The notes under the pieces: generated by a model
The model's input: only the letters and a program-made list of their open reading frames with translations
Told to the model about the DNA's origin: nothing
The model's database searches: none
Translations under genes and position numbers: made by a program
Shown here: in pieces, positions 1 through 10,000 of the stretch
Layout: every line of letters begins with the position of its first letter
Numbering within the stretch: position 1 is the stretch's first letter
NCBI GenBank assembly: GCA_019415925.1
Contig: DXYG01000015.1
Span: 1-38,866, forward strand
Reading direction: 5' to 3'
DNA length: 38,866 bases
Origin: Clostridiales bacterium
Lineage (GTDB): Bacteria; Bacillota; Clostridia; Oscillospirales; Acutalibacteraceae

Positions 1-1
1 T

Positions 2-29
2 ACGCAATCTGCGTGTCGAGGCACTCGAC
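2..29. repeat. Two tandem perfect short inverted repeats beside the att core
   Basis: ACGCA-atc-TGCGT (2-14) is followed directly by GTCGAG-gca-CTCGAC (15-29). Both are perfect palindromes with 3-base loops, and they abut the tRNA 3' end. There is no T-run, so they are not clear terminators. They could be processing hairpins downstream of the tRNA or protein-binding sites at the integration junction. Their function is unknown. Confidence 0.5.
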
Positions 30-55
30 TGGCGGAGACGGTGGGATTCGAACCC
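30..55 (-). other. 3' end of a tRNA gene (probably tRNA-Ser), candidate att core
   Basis: Read on the minus strand, this is a T-loop (TTCGAAT) with the 3' T-stem strand CCCAC, an acceptor strand CGTCTCC, discriminator G and CCA. The match to a tRNA stops at base 55: the next bases do not give the GTGGG needed to close the T-stem, and no anticodon or D-arm follows. An acceptor complement of GGAGACG is typical of tRNA-Ser. Temperate phages often integrate into tRNA 3' ends and leave such a duplicated fragment at one junction. I infer that bases 1-29 are host DNA and the phage starts near 56. An attP site in free phage DNA is the alternative. Confidence 0.6.
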
Positions 56-127
56 GAAAATAATATAGATTTTATCAGTGCGAAATCATATTACTGTGCG
101 AAAGTTGCGTTAATACAAGAAAATCAC

Positions 128-168
128 CTCCCCGAAACAATCAAGCGACTGCTTCGGGGAGCTTTTTT
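128..168 (+). terminator. Intrinsic terminator, T-run on plus strand
   Basis: A 9-bp stem (CTCCCCGAA at 128-136 pairing with TTCGGGGAG at 153-161) is followed by CTTTTTT (162-168). The clear T-run is on the plus strand, so it would stop transcription entering the phage from the left. For the minus-strand lysis genes, whose last stop is at 181, the same hairpin is followed only by GGTGATTTTC, so termination in that direction would be weaker. Bases 56-127 hold no gene I can support. Confidence 0.7.
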
Positions 169-180
169 AAATTATAAACT

Positions 181-1185
181 TTATTTGCAGAGTGATGAAA
201 ATGTTGCCTTACCTGCAACGCCGTCAACATTAAGCTTATGAGCGGACTGATAATTACGTACTGCTGTGATAGTCTGATAGCCGTAAATGCCGTCAAGCAA
301 GCCGAGCGTGTAACCGTTGCAGATAAGCAGACCCTGCAATACTTTAACAAGATTACCGCTTGTGCCATAAGCTATGTTACGGACAGCCGCATTTGTCTTT
401 GCACCGTAAATGCCGTCAACAACAAGACCGGTATTATATCTCTTGTTAAGCTCAGTCTGAAATGCCTTAACAAGAGCTGCCTTTGTCTTTGCTCCGTAAA
501 TACCGTCAACGACAAGTCCCGACTTATATGTATTGTTCAGCCACGTCTGCACGTCTTTAACGGTTGCATTGCGGTTTTGAGTGGTGCTTGTAGTTGATGA
601 TGTGCTTGTGAGCTTAATTACAAGGTCAAGGTCAACATTGCCGCTGATACCGTTGATTTTGCCGCAGTCGCTGTACTGCCAGATGTCGCAGCCCTTGCTA
701 TATGAGCTTGCCCACTGTGCAAGCCAGATACTGTAGGACTTTTTGAGAGTTGCATAATCAAGGTAATTGTTAAACCAATTAAGATTAGCATAGACACCGG
801 CTTTGTAGCCTGCGGCAACAATTGTTTCGCAAAACGCTTTTGCCATTGCAGTGCAGAGTGATTTGCCGAGTTGAGCCTGCCACGACTCCTCCATATCATA
901 ATAGATAGGATAATCAAACTTTTTGCCGTTAATGCAAGCAAGGCAAGCCTTTGCTTCACGTTTTGCGTCCTCAACGCTGTTAGCATACGAGTACCAATAT
1001 ACGCCGACCGGTAAGCCGTTAGCTTTTGCATTGCGGTAATGCGTTTCAAACTGACTGTCTTTTTGGTATGTCTCACGTCCGTAGCCCGCTCTGATGAGCA
1101 CCGCACCGATACCTGATGATTTTACCTTTTTATAATCAACGCCGCTCTGACAATACGATACGTCAATAGCTTTAATCTGTGACAT
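181..1185 (-). CDS. GH25 endolysin (lysozyme) with C-terminal peptidoglycan-binding repeats
   Basis: This 334-residue protein is the lytic enzyme that degrades peptidoglycan at the end of infection. Residues 4-190 form a glycosyl hydrolase family 25 domain: the N-terminal IDVSYCQ strand holds D8, and the YYDMEE motif gives D97 and E99, the spacing known for Cellosyl-type muramidases. A Ser/Thr-rich linker (193-205) leads to a cell-wall-binding part. Two near-identical units with the core LVVDGIYGAKT lie at about 223-238 and 253-268, followed by a PG_binding_1-like module at about 276-333. No signal peptide is visible, so export through the holin is expected. It is the last gene of the late region, two bases after the holin stop. 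Confidence 0.93.
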   Translation of the reverse strand: MSQIKAIDVSYCQSGVDYKKVKSSGIGAVLIRAGYGRETYQKDSQFETHYRNAKANGLPVGVYWYSYANSVEDAKREAKACLACINGKKFDYPIYYDMEESWQAQLGKSLCTAMAKAFCETIVAAGYKAGVYANLNWFNNYLDYATLKKSYSIWLAQWASSYSKGCDIWQYSDCGKINGISGNVDLDLVIKLTSTSSTTSTTQNRNATVKDVQTWLNNTYKSGLVVDGIYGAKTKAALVKAFQTELNKRYNTGLVVDGIYGAKTNAAVRNIAYGTSGNLVKVLQGLLICNGYTLGLLDGIYGYQTITAVRNYQSAHKLNVDGVAGKATFSSLCK

Positions 1186-1187
1186 AA

Positions 1188-1391
1188 TTATCCCTCGCTT
1201 TCTTTTTTATATTTTGAGCTTGCAATGCCGAGCAATGCGCCTAAAAACGTATCAATTGCGGTAATTGTACCGACAATCTGCTCGCCGTAGGGCAAGTCCC
1301 AAATGCCTGCAATTGCAAAATAAAGTGTGCCAATTGCGGGTAAAACGATTAATGCGATGTACTTTAATACATCATATACTTTGTTGCTCAT
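1188..1391 (-). CDS. Phage holin (small two-TM membrane protein)
   Basis: The protein has 67 residues with two hydrophobic segments (about 10-28 and 36-54) and a charged C-terminal tail ending KYKKESEG. It resembles the small Firmicutes phage holins of the Hol44 / holin superfamily V type, which open the membrane for the endolysin. The start chosen is the ATG at 1391, preceded by AAAGGTGAT. A longer frame begins at a GTG at 1400, but that codon lies inside this ribosome-binding site. Its position directly upstream of the GH25 endolysin supports the role. Confidence 0.8.
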   Translation of the reverse strand: MSNKVYDVLKYIALIVLPAIGTLYFAIAGIWDLPYGEQIVGTITAIDTFLGALLGIASSKYKKESEG

Positions 1392-1414
1392 AAAAATCAC
1401 CTTTCTTTTTTTAT

Positions 1415-1684
1415 TTATAAATCGTCGGCGTGTGCCGTCTGATTTAAATATTTATCAATCTTGTTTATAGCCTCGGTAACTCTGCCGTTACAACCTTGCT
1501 GTTTTAAGCCGTCAAGGCAAGCACGCAGAGCATACATTGTGAGTGTCTGCTCATTTTTGATTTTTTTGATTTCTGCGTTTTGCTTTTTATTGTTTTCGAC
1601 AAATTTAAAAACGCCAAATATAAATCCACCAATTAAGGCAATTGCCGAGATAAGCTCGGCTAAACGTAAAATATCAATCTGCAC
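1415..1684 (-). CDS. Small membrane-anchored coiled-coil protein of the lysis cassette
   Basis: The 89-residue protein has one N-terminal transmembrane segment (about 10-28), then a charged helical region rich in Lys, Glu and Asn (about 29-46) that is likely a short coiled coil, then two cysteines (about 56 and 64). The start is a GTG at 1684 preceded by GGGAGGTG. The layout resembles the XhlA/BhlA-type accessory lysis proteins found beside Firmicutes holins, but I see no decisive motif. Its position between the tail fibre and the holin supports a role in lysis. Confidence 0.6.
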   Translation of the reverse strand: MQIDILRLAELISAIALIGGFIFGVFKFVENNKKQNAEIKKIKNEQTLTMYALRACLDGLKQQGCNGRVTEAINKIDKYLNQTAHADDL

Positions 1685-1703
1685 TGTTTACACCTCCCTA
1701 AGC

Positions 1704-1733
1704 TTGATGAGCCTGAGATTATCAAATCTCTAA
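1704..1733 (-). promoter_or_regulatory. Candidate late promoter element before the lysis genes (weak)
   Basis: TGTTAGAGATTTGATAA overlaps the last codons of the tail fibre gene. It is nearly identical to the element at 4036-4041 in front of the fibre gene. The TTAGAG box is at 1728-1733. The matching -10 position, 18 bases downstream, reads CATCAA, a poor match, so this is the weakest of the four copies. Confidence 0.3.
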
Positions 1734-3992
1734 CATATCGCTCATATTAAAAACCGGCAATCTTTGATTGATTGCTCTGTTAAGCGTAACTATATCGTAA
1801 CCGCTGTCTATAACATACTGTAAAACAGATGTCACGAGGTCTACATCCCACTGCGCCTGAATGCCCGAGTGTGTGCCAAAAATCATCATATCGCCGTTGG
1901 CAATAGCATTATCAATAAATGTCTTATACTCTTCGAGTGTATAACCTTGGTAGTCTGTCGGGCGGATAAAGCACCTTTTAATCTTATATCTTCCGTTGCC
2001 ATAAATATGGGTGGTACCGTCAGTTTTACCTGCCATACAACCACAGCGGCAATAGTCGGATACCATAGCAATCAGGCTGTCATCCTCTGATGTTCCTCCG
2101 GGAAAAACAAAATCATCTATGTTAATAAATCCATTATCAACAAGAGCCTTGCGACAGGCAAGCAATTCTTTGCGGCAATTAGCTACATCAGGTTCACCCT
2201 CTGACGGATACCAATAAGCTTTTGTGTGGTCGCTGCTGTGATTTGTAATCTGATATCCCTCGTCCTGCGCATTTAGTAAAAAATCAACAGTGCCTACAAA
2301 TTGCTCAAAATATTTAGAGCATACAGCAAAGGTGCACTTAATCCCCAACGTATCTGCAACAGCCTTTGCGGACTTAATTCCATAGGTAGTGTCAGCAGTC
2401 ATAATGCCGTCATCGTCAACCCACGCAAATACCGGCGTTTTTGCTCTTTTACTAATATAATTATCTCTGAATGTCCACGTGAAGCCGGCAGATACCTGTT
2501 CGTAAGTGCGGTCATTGTCTTTTACGAGCCAAATATGGCCGCCACTGATACTTATATTTTTTTTCGTAGGCGAGTCATATTGTATATATCTAATTGTCTG
2601 CTCTTCGGCAAGTGTAAACTCTGCGATTAGTGCAGTATTTGATACATTAGCAATCTGTGTGTTTGATGTATTTCGTAAACTAATACCGCCCATACTTACA
2701 AAGTCTTTGTGTAAATAATACGTGCCTTCCGGGAGTGTAATTTGATTTACAAAAAAATATACTGTCTTTGATGTACCTGTGGTTTCGCCGCTGACGCTAA
2801 TCGTGTCGTCTCCGTCTATCGTCGCTGTTAAATCTGATTTTGTATCAACGGTAGTTAAAGATATAAGATTTTTGACCGGCTCGATTACCTTGTTTAAATT
2901 ACTCTTTAGCTCGTTAGCCTCATCAACGGTGTATACATCGTCAAAGCCGGGCTTATTTGCAAGTGCTGTATCAACCTCGGTTTTGGTGTATGCATCGTTT
3001 ATGCCGTATTCTGCAAGGGTTGTAGCTTTGTCGGATTTACCGTTTATCGACTCTTTCACTTCGTCTGCCAGCTTGTCGGTTGTAACTGCTCCGTTTGCAA
3101 TTTTGTAAGACGTTACTGCCTTGCTTGCGATATTGTCGCTTGCGACAGAGCCTGCTGTGTTGTCAAGCTTGCCCGACAGAGCGGTATCTACCGTCGACTT
3201 GTCAGCTTTGTTTTCTTCAAGATTTTCAATATCATCATAACAAGGCTCAACATAACTATTATGATAATTATACAAAGCTGTAATGTTTGGATATTCAGTT
3301 GCACTTAAATTCTGAAAATCTACCGCAGAAACCTTATTGCTGATGTGTTCGGCTTCGACATCATTAATTTTACTGTCGAGCATTGTAAGCATGTCACTTG
3401 CTCTGCCGATAAGGTTTTCCACTCTTGCGAGTGCCGACTGAAAAGCTCCGTAATCGTCCTTGCTGTCATAATTCGGATTAACAAGATAATAAAACGTATC
3501 CTTTAGAAATGCAGGACAATTACTGTCTGAAACAGCTGTATATTTATTGTTAAGCAATCTGTAATACGCTGTATAATTTGCTGACCAGTCTGACGGCTCG
3601 GATTCAAGCAAACGATATATCGGTATATAAATATTCTTCATTACCGCAACTGTAAATTTTGCTGTTGCAATAATACTCTGCGATATGTCGTCATCAGAGA
3701 CAACTGTAACCTGATACAACACATTACCCGAAACGGCTGTATCCTGTTTTTCAAGCGTATAGACAATGTTGTTATTCACAATTGAACAAGGTCGGCTGAT
3801 TGTTGTTCCGTCGGGTTTAGTACCGCACATTGTAGCAACGGTTGTTTCACTTGATAAGTCAAGTATTTTATTTCCGTCAGTAACAGTAATAATCAACTCG
3901 CAGGAATTATCGTCGCCTACGTGCACACCCTCAACGGTTGTCTGACTGCCGAACTTTCTACTATTCAGAGTAAATCTGACTGTTCGCTTCAT
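1722..3992 (-). CDS. Tail fibre / receptor-binding protein: BppU N-terminus plus polysaccharide deacetylase C-terminus
   Basis: The 756-residue protein probably contacts the host surface. Residues 1-120 resemble the BppU N-terminal domain that attaches receptor-binding proteins to lactococcal-phage-type baseplates. Residues about 255-350 hold fibre-like repeats such as YTKTEVDTALANK. Residues about 518-745 form a NodB / carbohydrate esterase family 4 domain: DDD at 526-528 (motif 1), NHSSDH with H585 and H589 (metal-binding motif 2), FPGG at 630-633 (motif 3), and GTHS with H708 near the end. This predicts removal of acetyl groups from a surface polysaccharide or peptidoglycan during adsorption. 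The ATG at 3992 follows AGAGGTGAG. A terminator and a promoter-like element lie upstream, so it may be its own transcription unit. Confidence 0.82.
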   Translation of the reverse strand: MKRTVRFTLNSRKFGSQTTVEGVHVGDDNSCELIITVTDGNKILDLSSETTVATMCGTKPDGTTISRPCSIVNNNIVYTLEKQDTAVSGNVLYQVTVVSDDDISQSIIATAKFTVAVMKNIYIPIYRLLESEPSDWSANYTAYYRLLNNKYTAVSDSNCPAFLKDTFYYLVNPNYDSKDDYGAFQSALARVENLIGRASDMLTMLDSKINDVEAEHISNKVSAVDFQNLSATEYPNITALYNYHNSYVEPCYDDIENLEENKADKSTVDTALSGKLDNTAGSVASDNIASKAVTSYKIANGAVTTDKLADEVKESINGKSDKATTLAEYGINDAYTKTEVDTALANKPGFDDVYTVDEANELKSNLNKVIEPVKNLISLTTVDTKSDLTATIDGDDTISVSGETTGTSKTVYFFVNQITLPEGTYYLHKDFVSMGGISLRNTSNTQIANVSNTALIAEFTLAEEQTIRYIQYDSPTKKNISISGGHIWLVKDNDRTYEQVSAGFTWTFRDNYISKRAKTPVFAWVDDDGIMTADTTYGIKSAKAVADTLGIKCTFAVCSKYFEQFVGTVDFLLNAQDEGYQITNHSSDHTKAYWYPSEGEPDVANCRKELLACRKALVDNGFINIDDFVFPGGTSEDDSLIAMVSDYCRCGCMAGKTDGTTHIYGNGRYKIKRCFIRPTDYQGYTLEEYKTFIDNAIANGDMMIFGTHSGIQAQWDVDLVTSVLQYVIDSGYDIVTLNRAINQRLPVFNMSDMLEI

Positions 3993-4011
3993 ATTTTCTC
4001 ACCTCTCTTTA

Positions 4012-4041
4012 ATCGTACATTTATTTTTATTAAATCTCTAA
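4012..4041 (-). promoter_or_regulatory. Candidate late promoter before the tail fibre gene
   Basis: On the minus strand TTAGAG (4036-4041) is separated by 18 bases from TACGAT (4012-4017). It lies just after the terminator of the giant gene and just before the fibre gene ribosome-binding site. The same arrangement occurs before the scaffold and small terminase genes. Confidence 0.5.
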
Positions 4042-4086
4042 CAAAATAAAAAGAAAGACTACCCGATTTTTTCAGATAGTCTTTCT
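4041..4086 (-). terminator. Intrinsic terminator after the giant gene
   Basis: A 10-bp perfect stem (AGAAAGACTA at 4052-4061 pairing with TAGTCTTTCT at 4077-4086) is followed on the minus strand by TTTTTATTTTG. It starts 10 bases past the stop of the giant gene. Confidence 0.88.
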
Positions 4087-4096
4087 ATAAATAAAA

Positions 4097-7000
4097 TTAT
4101 TTCCGTTCTTCTGCCCTTTGTGCTCTTTCCTCTTCCTCGTCCGAGCTTTTTCTCCAGCCTTTCAGAACCTCGTCAACATCATTCAGCGACTTATAAAAGC
4201 CTGAATCACGCATATATCTTCTGATATTTGCTACTGTTACGGAATCTTGATTTTTGAGTGCTTCGAGATAAACAGGTCTGAGCTTCTTACGAATTTTCGC
4301 TTTCACGGAGGAAGCGGCTTTGCTCTTGCAATCCTCTTCTGTATATCCTTCTTTCCAGTATTTGTCGTAGGCTTCCTGATAATCTGTCGGCATAGACATT
4401 TCAAGGCTTGTTATCGGGTCTTTGCTTGCAGTTGTCAGAGTATTGTATGTATTAAAAACTGCTCTGAAATCCCTTACTACATTTCGCATAGGAAGTCCAA
4501 AGAGATTTGCGATATATCCGACAAAATCAATTATATTATTCGCCGTTGCTCCGTCCTCTTTTAACAGCTTTTTCAAGCTTACAACAAAGTCTGAAACAAG
4601 CGACATATCCATTCTTTCGGTCGTGTAGCCTTCAATGACTGACACTAAATCTCTCATTATCGGGTAATAATTAAGAGGAATTGCTGAATTTATCAAGTCG
4701 GTACAGAACGCCTGTAAATATTTATCTCCATAGGTTTCGTCCTCGTCATCATCTCTTCCGGCTGTAACAATAGACTTAAGCAAGGTATTTGCGAATATTG
4801 AAACAAGAATTGAGCTTACTGATTTTGCAAACTGCTTTATTCCCGATTTGCCGTTTCTTTTAAGCTGTACTACTGCGTCAACAGCCATATTCATTATAGT
4901 TGTCGGTTCAGCCATAAATGACGTAGCCATTTTATCGAAGGTCTGACTTGAACGCATTGCGCCGCTTCGGGAAAATACGGAATCGTAAACCTGCGTCAGA
5001 TGAACAACCTCGTTGAAGCGTTCGCCGCTCTTTACAAGGTTTTCTTCCGTTCCGATTGCAAGACCGTACTTTGCTCGAGTTTCTCTCTGTATTGCGTGCC
5101 ACAGCTTAATCCAAGCGTATTCATCAGCCTTTGCTGGAAGCCAAGAACCTACGCCGTCAATCTTGTTTTGTGTTTTCTTCACAATTGAATCACGCTTGTC
5201 TGATGAAAGCCATTCGAGTACGCCTTTACCTGTTCCCGTATCAAACATTCCCATCTCTTTTATTCCTGCAATAGGAGCGTATTTTTTAAGCTGTTCCCAG
5301 TCCTTACGGTGATTTTGCAAGCGTAATAACTTGTTCATTTCAGGGAGGAAATACCTTGCGTTAACATATGACATTGCCCTGAATATTGCTGACGGCTGTT
5401 GCACAAATACAGAAAGATTTGCGAACACTGCCGATTTCTTTGAAAGAGCAATCATATTATCTGCAATACCAACTCTTGAAGCTTCTCTGATACCGCCGTT
5501 AAGGTCACGCATAAACTGTCTGAAATAATGCTCGGCGGCATTACCGAATGCACCTTTAATTACACTTCTCACGCCTGTTACGGATGTCGGATTTTCTTCG
5601 CTTGTCCTAACGCCTGTATTGTAATTGAAAACCTTTGTGAAATCTTCAAGCGGAAGCGTTAGTGCGTGGTAAAGTGACATCTGATTAACGTGATTGCACC
5701 AGTTTTCTTCAAAGCCTCTCAGCACTATAGGATTGGAAGCATTGCGAATTGTGCTTTTTGTAAAAGGAGAATATTTTACTTTGAACTCACCTGTTGTTTC
5801 GTTCTCCTCTACTTTCAAGAAGGTATCTGACGAAGAAATGCTCCAATATGTATCTTCATTGAACATTTCCACACCGTAAAGTGCCATTGAAACCTCGTTG
5901 CCCTTTGTTGCCATAACCTCGGACAAATATTTCTGCATTGCCTCAGCATAGCCTTTTTCATTCTCCGACAATCCGTTTGCAATGCTCTGAATTGTGCCCA
6001 TAGTCAAAGGATATGCTTTTGCGCCTGTCTTTACTTTCAGCTTTCCGTCGGCTGAATCCTTTTCAAAGGTGAATCCGCCTTTCAGTAAATGCTGTAAAGC
6101 CTGCGGACGTCTTGAAGCCGCATAAATATCCATCATCTGGTTTAAGTCAAGAGAAAAGGTACTTCCGTCCATAGCGGTAAACTCAAACGTCTTTTTGAAG
6201 TCAAAGGATTTATATCCGTACTTTTCCTCGCATTCCTCTTTGAATTGCTTTGCTTCGGCAAGGTCAATGTACCAGTCGAGTTCGCCTTTCTGCAAATTCC
6301 AGTATATTTTTTCAAAGGTTTTTGAACCCATAAGACGGAACGCATATATAGGCTTAAGATTTCTCCACTGGAAATCCAATATTTTACTCGCAAGAAGATT
6401 ACGAATTTCCTTTGTACCTTTAACGCTGAGAATTTCGTTCATAACGTCATTTGAGGTTTCTTCACAAGTCAGCTTCATATCTTCGGCAAAAAGTTTATTT
6501 GCGTTCCTTATTGATGTTAATATCATAGTGACAATGTCGTGAAGCTTCTGTACCTGCTCTACGTTCATATCCTTAACAAGAGTACCGCCTATTTCTTCTT
6601 TGAAATTATCAATAGCTTCAATGATATTTTTATCAAAGGAGTTCCTTAAGTACGCTTCAGGAGCATTCTCAACGCTTTTATATGTTTCGGATAATTCGTT
6701 CAGGGCTTGCTTGACTGTCGCCCTGTTCAGACGTTCACGCTCTCTTATGAACAAATCCTTGAGCTTTGAATTTAATTGGTAAACCTTTCTTCTGTGCGCT
6801 TCTGTTAATTCGGTATCGGTATCACCGATTATTGACAAATATTCATCAAGCAGTTTTTGTTCCTCGGGTGTTGCAGTTTCAATGCCACGTCTTACAATGT
6901 CAGCATTAGAAATATTTGTATCAAGAAGAATATCCTTAAGTGAAAGCAACTTTGAAGCAGTATCTCTCAAGCCTTGTTTAACTGTCTTATCGGCTTTGGA

Positions 7001-10000
7001 ACGGTTAAGGAGTTTATCAATATCTTTCAGCTTTTTATTTATTTTTCTGATAATTTCCTTTTTATCCCTTGCGTTCCTTATGCCTTTAACCATAGTCTTT
7101 CGCTTCTCACGCTCGGCAACTATGATTTTGTCCTTGCTTTCTATTGTCTTTGCAAGACGTTCTCTGTCACGCTCTTTTACTGAAGCTAATTCTGCATTAT
7201 GTTTTTCATTTTTCTCTTTCAGCTTTTGCTGATACTTTGAACGGGCTTTTTCGGCAGATTTGGCAGAAGCCTTTTGCTTTTCGGAATTAATGAGTTTTTT
7301 CATTATATCCATTGATTCAAGCTTTAAAAGCTGTTTATCTTTACGTTCGATTTTATTTTTCAGCTTTTTCTGCTGTTCTTTAAGGTCAGCAAGCTGTGAA
7401 CGGTCGGAACCTTTTTTAAAAGAAATTTCTTTGATTTTCTTATTAATTTCGTATAATCTTTCTTCTAAAATATCAAGAGTATCAATTTCATACTTATACG
7501 AAGTAATAATATTGCTTTCTTCTTCATTCTGCGCTGAATCAGTAAGTAAATCAGCAAGGATATGACGGTTGCTGTCACTAACTTCCGAACCGTTAAGCTG
7601 TTTTTTATAGTTTTCTAATTTTGCCGACTGTACAGCTTTTTGTTCCGAATTTGCCTGTTTCTTTGCATTGGTAAGCTGACGTATTCTTTTATGATTTGGT
7701 TTATTGCATGATACAGCCTGACTTGCCTTTGCGTTAATAATTTCGGTTGTAATATCGAATGCCATTTCAAGTGCGGCTGTGTCAAGGTTTTCATAATATC
7801 CGTCTATATAGTGATTTACAAGCTGTGGTTCTAAATAATTATTAACGAGATTATCAAGCCATAAATAGCCTACATCGTCATCAGCATTTTCATCAATATG
7901 CAAAAGATTTTCGTATTGTTCCCTCACGCTTGCGATAATATCAGAGATATACATTCCGCCGGAGAAATCCTTTTTCTTTTGTAAATTGCTTTCGAGGGCA
8001 ACATACATATGACCGAACATTTTACGCTGATAATTTCTTATTGAACCGTATTCCTCTTTAATAACAGTTTCACCGTTTTTTGTGACCAAAAGTCTTTTTC
8101 CGTTAATCAAGCCGAAAACAAAATCTCTTTCATCCTGTTTGCTTTCATAATCGAGATGACCGCTTAATAATAATGCTTCCTGACAAACCTTTACAATTGA
8201 ATCAAGTTCACTTTCAAAATCAGCAACACCGTTTTCAATTCTTCCGATATGCATTCTGATTTTCTCTGCAAGTTCTGTGTCAAAATCCTTATTCAACTTG
8301 CGGGAAATGTCGTACTCCTGCATAATTCTACGTGCAACTCTTAAATAAGCCTTTTCATCAAGCCTTACATCATTAGACTGTGTTATTGCAGTTTCGGCAG
8401 TTTTTGCGGCGTGTTGATAAACTGCCAAGAGCGTATTATCGGGATTATCTTTTACGGCTTTTTCAAAAACCGACTGTTCAACTATTCCGTCATCATCGAA
8501 TAAATCGTCAAAAAGAAAATCGTCATTCGGGCGCATTTGGAAAAGCACCGAAGAAACATTAGCCGAATAATCTGAACCTAAAGGCAATCTAAAATGAGCT
8601 TCATCATTGAAAATATCATCTAATTGTAAGTATTCAACAGGTATCTTTACTCTTACGGTATTGTCACCGTAATATTTTATTTCTCCGTCAGGTTTTGTAC
8701 TGAAGAACAGTCCATCCTCTTTTGCAATCATTTTACCGCTTTGATATATTGAATCACGAGAATTTTTATTTGTACCGTGATACAGAATAGCGTTTCCGTA
8801 TTCATCAACTTTGCCGTTAACAGACTTTATTGTGTCGATAATGTCTTGTGCATCAAGAAGTTCATCACCTTGCAAACGTTCTTCAAGTGCTGTTGAAGCA
8901 GGCTCAACATATCTTTGCTGATACTCAATGTTATCGTTTACTCCGCTGTCGGAAATTTCTTGTTCAGTATTTTCAGAAATTCCTGTTCCGTCGGATTCAA
9001 TTCCAACATCTTCTCGATTTGGAACACTTTTTCGTGTGAGTTTAATATATTTGCCACTCTTCCTGTTGTATCTTTCGAATAATGGTCCATACAATGAAGT
9101 ATAATTTTGCAAAACTGCTCTGATGTGCTTGTCATTATATCCTTCCTTTTCTAATCTGATTATTATTTTTGTTACATCAGCCTTTTTATCATGTATAGTA
9201 TAATCGTAATTCAGTAATTTGTAAACAGCTGTAACACAAGGATTTTTACTATCACCTTCATAACAAACAAGTTTATAATTTTTAGGATAGTTTTCATTAG
9301 GTATCAAAACACCGTTATCGCCTATGCGGAAGCTATCCCTTTGATTTGATTCTATCACCGAGGCGTAGAAACTTCCCCATTCTTTGTTGTTAAGTGCTTT
9401 GCGGAAATTGTAGTCAGGTTTGGTATTTCTTGACTGATAGCGAATATCCGACTTATCCTCCTTAAACCTTTCCGAAAGCGGAATAACATTGCCGTTGTCG
9501 TCATAGGTTATCGGGTCTGCTGATTTTACATTGTTTGGATTGAAAACAACATATACATTAGCAATAGTGTCACGAGGAACATTACTATTTCTGCCACCGT
9601 TATCTTTGATATTTTTAAAGATAACACTGTCATATCCGTTATCTTTTGCATACTCCGCAGCTTCTCTTGTCGTTCCGATCCGCCATAATCCGCCTGGATA
9701 AAATTTCTTTAATTCATCCGGTAAATCTTCATAATAAGTAATATCGTTATAATATGAACCATCGCATTCAACAACATATGGATTATTGAGTTTTGCGTAA
9801 AGAGAATAATTGCCTTTGCCAACATATTCTTTTAATAATTCCTTTGCACTGTCAATCGAAAACAAGTAAAATATTGGTGTTTTTTTGTTTTGAGATACAA
9901 TTATGTCACCACTAATATTATCCCTGTTTAGCCTTCGCCCATATCTGCTGTTATTATCAGATTTAAGTTTTTCTACTTCACTTTCGCTGTAATATTTATA

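Noticed and set aside
41..241. Plus-strand open frame crossing the left terminator and the end of the endolysin
   Set aside because: It begins in the tRNA fragment, runs through a terminator hairpin and overlaps the endolysin 3' end antisense. No ribosome-binding site is visible.
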